From Cereibacter_A sp052244495 (GTDB lineage Bacteria > Pseudomonadota > Alphaproteobacteria > Rhodobacterales > Rhodobacteraceae), in assembly GCA_052244495.1 (NCBI GenBank), contig JBQPXH010000006.1: 64,000 bases of DNA, one strand, 5' to 3'. This document shows positions 59,986-64,000 of the stretch, piece by piece; the first letter of the stretch is position 1, and every line of letters starts with the position of its first letter. Under the pieces are notes generated by a model. The model had not been told where the DNA came from. It saw nothing but the letters and a program-made list of their open reading frames with translations, and did no database searches. The position numbers and the translations under genes are program-made.

Positions 59986-60513
59986 TCACTCGCCGGCTTC
60001 TACGGGCGGCGCAGAGGGATTGCGTGCGCCGGCGGCCCGCCAGCGGGCGAGTTCCGCATGCTGGTTGAGAGCCATCGGCTCGTAGGCCTTGAAATAGACG
60101 TTGACGTTGAACACGCGCTCCAGCAACCGGCCGTCATGATCGCGACGCCAGGCGTAATCCTCGGCGGCGAGCGTCGGACGGATGTCCGCCTCGCGGCCGA
60201 AGCGGCCGGCATGGGCCACCACGGCCGCATCGGCGGCCGGAATCACGCCCGAGCGGGCAGGATTGCCGCCCAGTGCCGCCACCGCATCGCCCAGGGGGTT
60301 CGGGTCGGCGAGATTCGCGCCTCCGGGGGTGGGCGCGGGAAGGGCCGCCATCGTTTCCGGGATCTCGAGTGGCTTGACCGGCAGGATGCCGAATTCGTCC
60401 GGTCCCGGTCCGCTGGAGCGCAGGTTCATCAGCTCCGGCTCGCCTCCGCCACAGCCGGCCAGCAGGAGCATCGCCAGTGCCGCACCCGCCCCTGCGCCTC
60501 GAGCTGCCCGCAT
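59986..60513 (-). CDS. DUF3035-family lipoprotein
   Basis: Predicted 175-residue lipoprotein. ATG 60513 has AAGGAG seven bases upstream. The N-terminus MRAARGAGAGAALAMLLLAG followed by C is a lipobox. FGILPVKPLEIPETMAALPA, PTPGGANLADPNPLGDAVAAL, DYAWRRDHDGRLLERVFNVN and VYFKAYEPMALNQHAELARW form the DUF3035 body common in Rhodobacterales, always near lspA. Function unknown. Confidence 0.88.
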   Translation of the reverse strand: MRAARGAGAGAALAMLLLAGCGGGEPELMNLRSSGPGPDEFGILPVKPLEIPETMAALPAPTPGGANLADPNPLGDAVAALGGNPARSGVIPAADAAVVAHAGRFGREADIRPTLAAEDYAWRRDHDGRLLERVFNVNVYFKAYEPMALNQHAELARWRAAGARNPSAPPVEAGE

Positions 60514-60566
60514 GCCTCGTCTCCTTGCTGCCTCGAGCCCGTCTTTAGCGCAAAGGTTCAGAGCCG

Positions 60567-61151
60567 TCACGGGGTCTTTCCACCGCCCGGCCTGCCGCCG
60601 GCGTCGTCCTTGCCCGATGCGGCCTTCCGCCTCGGCGCGGCGCGCCGACCCGTCTTCGCGGACCCGTTGCCGGACGCGTCGGGCGCCGGCTTCGTCTCGC
60701 GCGTGAAGAGGACGAGGCCGATGGCGCCGGCAAAGATCGCGATGTCGGCCACGTTGAAGGCGTAGGGGTTCTCGATGCCGCAGCAGGACATGTTCAGGAA
60801 GTCCGCCACGGCGCCGTAGAGGACACGGTCCACGACATTGCCCAGCGCACCACCGATCAGCAGCCCGCCCGAGACCCGCGCGAGCCGCGATGGCGCGCTG
60901 CGTCCCACCCAGCGCCAGACCCAGGCCGAGATCGCCAGCGCCACCACCACGAGCCCCCAGCGCACGATGGCCTCGTCGGACGAACCGACGCCGAAGTTGA
61001 TGCCGCGGTTCCAGGCCATGCGGAAGGTCAACCAGGGCGCCACGAGGTCGATCGCGCCCCTTTCGGCCAGCCCGAGCCACCAGACGACGAGCCATTTCGT
61101 CGCCTGATCGATCACGAAGGTCAGCAGGGCGGTGAGCGCCGTCAGCCGCAT
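60567..61151 (-). CDS. lspA: Lipoprotein signal peptidase (Lsp)
   Basis: Predicted 194-residue aspartyl peptidase with four membrane helices. Catalytic Asp residues lie in GNVVDRVLYGAVADFLNMSC and AFNVADIAIFAGAI. NRGINFGVGSSDE carries the conserved Asn. The C-terminus is extended by a basic Lys/Arg tail (AKTGRRAAPRRKAASGKDDA) not seen in the usual 160-residue enzyme. One base after purH. Confidence 0.93.
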   Translation of the reverse strand: MRLTALTALLTFVIDQATKWLVVWWLGLAERGAIDLVAPWLTFRMAWNRGINFGVGSSDEAIVRWGLVVVALAISAWVWRWVGRSAPSRLARVSGGLLIGGALGNVVDRVLYGAVADFLNMSCCGIENPYAFNVADIAIFAGAIGLVLFTRETKPAPDASGNGSAKTGRRAAPRRKAASGKDDAGGRPGGGKTP

Positions 61152-61152
61152 C

Positions 61153-62742
61153 TCAGTGCCGGAAATGCCGCTGACCGGTGAAGACCATCGCGAGGCCGGC
61201 CTCGTCCGCCGCCGCGATCACCTCGTCGTCGCGCATCGAGCCGCCGGGCTGGATGATCGCCGTGGCCCCCGCCTCGGCCGCCGCGAGCAGCCCGTCCGCG
61301 AAGGGGAAGAACGCATCGGAGGCCACGACTGACCCTTGCGTCAGCGGCTGGGCGAGGCCCAGCGCCTGCGCCATGTCCTGCGACTTGCGGGCGGCAATGC
61401 GGGTCGAGTCGACCCGGCTCATCTGCCCGGCACCGACGCCGACGGTCGCGCCGTCCTTCACGTAGACGATGGCGTTCGACTTGACGTGCTTGGCGACGGT
61501 CCAGGCGAAGAGCAGGTCGGCGAGCTCGGTGTCGGACGGCGCGCGCTTCGTCACCACCTTCAGGTCGAGCGCATCGACATGGCCCGAGTCGCGATCCTGC
61601 ACGAGGAAGCCGCCCGCCACCTGCTTGAACGCGAGGCCCGGTGCGAGCGGATCGGGCAGGCCCTCGGTGGTCAGCAGGCGCAGGTTCTTCTTGGCCGCGA
61701 AGATCGCGCGGGCCTCCTCGTCGGCGCCGGGGGCGATCACCACCTCGGTGAAGATCTCGGTGATCTTCTCGGCCGTCGCCGCATCGAGCGGCTGGTTCAG
61801 GGCGATGATGCCGCCGAAGGCCGAGACGCGGTCGCAGTCGAAGGCGCGGGCATAGGCTTCGGCGAGAGTCGCGCCGCGGGCCACGCCGCAGGGGTTCGCG
61901 TGCTTGACGATCACGCAGGCCGGGCCCTCGGCGGGGTCGAACTCTGCCACCAGCTCGAAGGCCGCATCCGTGTCGTTGATGTTGTTGTAGGAGAGTTCCT
62001 TGCCCTGCCACTGCTTCGCCGTGGCCACGCCGGGCCGCGCCGATCCATCGGTATAGAAGGCGGCCTTCTGGTGCGGGTTCTCGCCGTAGCGCATGGTCTG
62101 GGCCAGCGTGCCCGCAAAGGCGCGGCGGCGCGGCGCCTCGGCTTTCAGCGCGCCCGCCATCCAGGCCGAGACAGCGGCGTCATAGGCCGCCGTGCGGGAA
62201 TAGGCCGTCAGCGCCAGCTTCTGCCGGAAGGCGAGCGTCGTGGCCCCGTCATGGGCGCGCAGCTCGTCCAGGAGTGCCCGGTAGTCGGCGGTGTCGGTCA
62301 CGACGTTCACGAAGCGATGGTTCTTGGCCGCCGCGCGGATCATCGCCGGGCCGCCGATGTCGATGTTCTCGATGCAGTCGTCGTAGGAGGCCCCGCGCGC
62401 GACCGCCGCCTCGAACGGATAGAGGTTCACGACCAGCAGGTCGATCGGCTCGATCCCGTGCGCGGCCATCGCGACCAGATGCTCGTCATCATCGCGCAGC
62501 GCGAGCAGCCCGCCATGCACCATCGGATGCAGAGTCTTGACCCGTCCGTCCATCATCTCGGGGAAGCCCGTGACCTCGGCCACGTCCCGCACCTTCAGCC
62601 CCGCCGCCCGCAGCGCGGCGGCGGTTCCGCCCGTCGAGATCAGCTCCACCTCCAGCTCTGCCAGGGCGCGTGCGAGGTCGAGGAGCCCCGACTTGTCGGA
62701 AACCGACAGAAGGGCGCGGCCAACGGGAACAAGGTTCGTCAT
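61153..62742 (-). CDS. purH: Bifunctional AICAR transformylase/IMP cyclohydrolase
   Basis: Predicted 529-residue enzyme for the last two steps of IMP synthesis. Cyclohydrolase domain: ALLSVSDKSGLLDLARALAE, STGGTAAALRAAGLKVRDVA, EMMDGRVKTLHPMVHGGLLA. Transformylase domain: RYGENPHQKAAFYTDGSARP, IVKHANPCGVARG, VKSNAIVYVKDGATVGVGAG, ASDAFFPFADGLLAAAEAGA, QPGGSMRDDEVIAAADEAGL. I chose ATG 62742 with GGAGG seven bases upstream; GTG 62745 is an alternative. Confidence 0.97.
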   Translation of the reverse strand: MTNLVPVGRALLSVSDKSGLLDLARALAELEVELISTGGTAAALRAAGLKVRDVAEVTGFPEMMDGRVKTLHPMVHGGLLALRDDDEHLVAMAAHGIEPIDLLVVNLYPFEAAVARGASYDDCIENIDIGGPAMIRAAAKNHRFVNVVTDTADYRALLDELRAHDGATTLAFRQKLALTAYSRTAAYDAAVSAWMAGALKAEAPRRRAFAGTLAQTMRYGENPHQKAAFYTDGSARPGVATAKQWQGKELSYNNINDTDAAFELVAEFDPAEGPACVIVKHANPCGVARGATLAEAYARAFDCDRVSAFGGIIALNQPLDAATAEKITEIFTEVVIAPGADEEARAIFAAKKNLRLLTTEGLPDPLAPGLAFKQVAGGFLVQDRDSGHVDALDLKVVTKRAPSDTELADLLFAWTVAKHVKSNAIVYVKDGATVGVGAGQMSRVDSTRIAARKSQDMAQALGLAQPLTQGSVVASDAFFPFADGLLAAAEAGATAIIQPGGSMRDDEVIAAADEAGLAMVFTGQRHFRH

Positions 62743-62778
62743 CACAGTGCCTCCAGGTCAAAGCCAGGTCAGGGCCGG

Positions 62779-64000
62779 TCACGGCCGATCCGGCGGATCG
62801 GGCGGGTCCAGATCTCGAATGGCCAGCGGAGTATCCTCTGTCTTCGCCAAGGTCCAGCCGATCCGGGACTCGACATCGCGAAGCACGCCATGCAGCACGA
62901 TCTGCCGCGTGGCCCGCGGCAGCAGATGTGCACGGTCAAGATAGACCGAAGGATCGAGCGTCAGCCGTGCCGCCCCCTCGAAGCGGAAGCTCCATCCCTC
63001 GCCGCTCGGCAGGGTAAGGTCCACGCCGAGCCCGCCCGCGCCGATCCTCGCGCGCACGTCCGGATGGAGGTGAAAGCGCAATGCATGGGCCACGCCCTGC
63101 CCTCCGGCGGCCCTGAGGACCGAATCGAGCCGCTTCTTCTCGGCCGGCGTCAGCGCGGCGAGCGTCTCGGCACCCGAGAGGCTCCGTCCGTCCGGGGCGA
63201 GCAGCAGGTCGCGCCGGTGGGTCAACCCGTGGGTCTCGGCCCAGCCCGTGTGCACCAGGCTCAACTGCACGCCCGCCGCCCCACGCTGGCGGTGCGCCGA
63301 AACGACGCGGGCGCGTTCGGCCATCTCCTCGCCCGCCCGGCCGAGCCTCGAGGACGAGAAGCCCTCGACGGCCAGCGTGGAATGCGAGGCGGTGGCGCGC
63401 CCCGCGCGATGCCACTCGGCGCCCCAGGCGCGACCCGATCCGCAGGAGACGACAATGGCCCGCCGGCCCGAGCTCATCTCGAAGGCGAGGGTCGAGGCAT
63501 GGGCCTCCGCCCCGAGTGGCGGATCCGCCGCGTCGGCGATGACGCTCGTCCGCCCGGCCGAGAGGCGCAGGAAGCCCATCGCGGCGCCATCGGCGGGCAC
63601 GGCCTTTACCGCGGCCGTGGCGAGGGCGCGTTCGACACGCTCGGCGACGGTGCGCCCGCCACCGTGAAAGCGGGCGAGACCGCCGTCGCAATGGCGCAGG
63701 GCCCGCAGGACGGGCGCGATCCGGCGGATCGCCGCGCGGTGTGGCTCGGCCACCGGCCGTCCCGCGGCGGTCAGCGCCGCCTCGCTCTCGGCGAGGATGG
63801 CGAAGAGCTCCGCCAAGCCCTCGGGACTGCGCGAGGCGATGGCGCCATGGGCGTCGACCTGCGCCTCGGCTTCGCGGCCCAGCGCCACGGCGGCAGGCGT
63901 CACATGACGTTCCATCCCCTCGAGCGCGAGGGCGGATCGGAGGATCGCCGAAAGCGCCTCGATCCGGGCCGGGCCACGAGCGCCACTCCAGCGCCGTTCG
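62779..64000 (-). CDS. Heparinase II/III-family protein (5' end beyond the window)
   Basis: The frame continues open from 63915 to the window edge with coherent protein (RRWSGARGPARIEALSAILR), so the gene starts outside the window. The visible 406 residues hold the C-terminal beta-sandwich part of heparinase II/III-family proteins: RFHGGGRTVAERVERALATA, AMGFLRLSAGRTSVIADAAD, SHSTLAVEGFSSSRLGRAGE, HTGWAETHGLTHRRDLLLAP. Expected to act on cell-surface polysaccharide. Follows the purH direction, with 36 bases between them. Confidence 0.85.
   Translation of the reverse strand, partial: ERRWSGARGPARIEALSAILRSALALEGMERHVTPAAVALGREAEAQVDAHGAIASRSPEGLAELFAILAESEAALTAAGRPVAEPHRAAIRRIAPVLRALRHCDGGLARFHGGGRTVAERVERALATAAVKAVPADGAAMGFLRLSAGRTSVIADAADPPLGAEAHASTLAFEMSSGRRAIVVSCGSGRAWGAEWHRAGRATASHSTLAVEGFSSSRLGRAGEEMAERARVVSAHRQRGAAGVQLSLVHTGWAETHGLTHRRDLLLAPDGRSLSGAETLAALTPAEKKRLDSVLRAAGGQGVAHALRFHLHPDVRARIGAGGLGVDLTLPSGEGWSFRFEGAARLTLDPSVYLDRAHLLPRATRQIVLHGVLRDVESRIGWTLAKTEDTPLAIRDLDPPDPPDRP

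Overview
The window is a GC-rich stretch of a bacterial chromosome that reads as a Rhodobacteraceae genome, close to the Rhodobacter/Cereibacter sphaeroides group. The signs are the split b/b' subunits in a separate F0 operon, a MipZ division ATPase instead of MinCDE, the ffh-rpsP-rimM-trmD-rplS-rpmE order, a cytosolic NAD-dependent formate dehydrogenase (fdsGBACD), and an RpoE-ChrR singlet-oxygen module with its divergent partner operon. I see no rRNA, CRISPR array, prophage or insertion sequence. One tRNA (Arg-ACG) is present. Most genes are packed in operons with ATGA, GTGA or TGATG overlaps, so the window is core chromosome, not an island.

Layout: 1-4.5 kb holds the end of an unidentified gene, an OmpA-like lipoprotein, a FadR-type regulator and the convergent F0 ATP synthase operon atpIBEF'F. 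4.6-7.4 kb holds an ArsR regulator, a malonyl-CoA synthetase and mipZ. 7.6-15 kb, all minus strand, is a translation/secretion operon (ffh, three GNAT acetyltransferases, chorismate mutase, rpsP, rimM, a membrane protein, trmD, rplS, rpmE). 15.5-21.1 kb has a LysR regulator, a frameshifted membrane protein gene, tRNA-Arg, an orphan histidine kinase, a pyridine nucleotide-disulfide oxidoreductase and a TVP38-type membrane protein. 21.2-30.9 kb is the rpmH-rnpA-yidD-ttcA-EAL-yidC-MOSC-engB cluster followed by argB, a ferredoxin-like gene and sixA. 30.9-36.3 kb, minus strand, carries moaE, moaD, pgsA, uvrC, a pteridine-reductase-like SDR, a small zinc-ribbon protein and an S49 peptidase.

36.4-43.4 kb is a LysR gene followed by the complete fds formate dehydrogenase operon, with a well-placed LysR operator and promoter between them. 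43.4-48 kb is a patchwork: a tiny membrane protein, a GT4 glycosyltransferase, an atypical OmpR-type response regulator, two small unknown proteins around an AT-rich 322-base gap, and a WGR-domain protein coupled to a fungal-LYS1-type saccharopine dehydrogenase. 48-54 kb is the RpoE module: rpoE-chrR to the right and a five-gene operon to the left (FAD oxidoreductase, DUF1365, MFS, DUF3833, SDR), both headed by TGATCC-N18-TA promoters in the shared gap. 54-64 kb, minus strand, runs rmuC, mutL, two M16 peptidase-family subunits, a DUF3035 lipoprotein, lspA, purH and a heparinase II/III-family gene cut by the window edge.

All positions and motifs were read from the sequence by eye. Family names rest on recognised motifs and gene order, with no database search.
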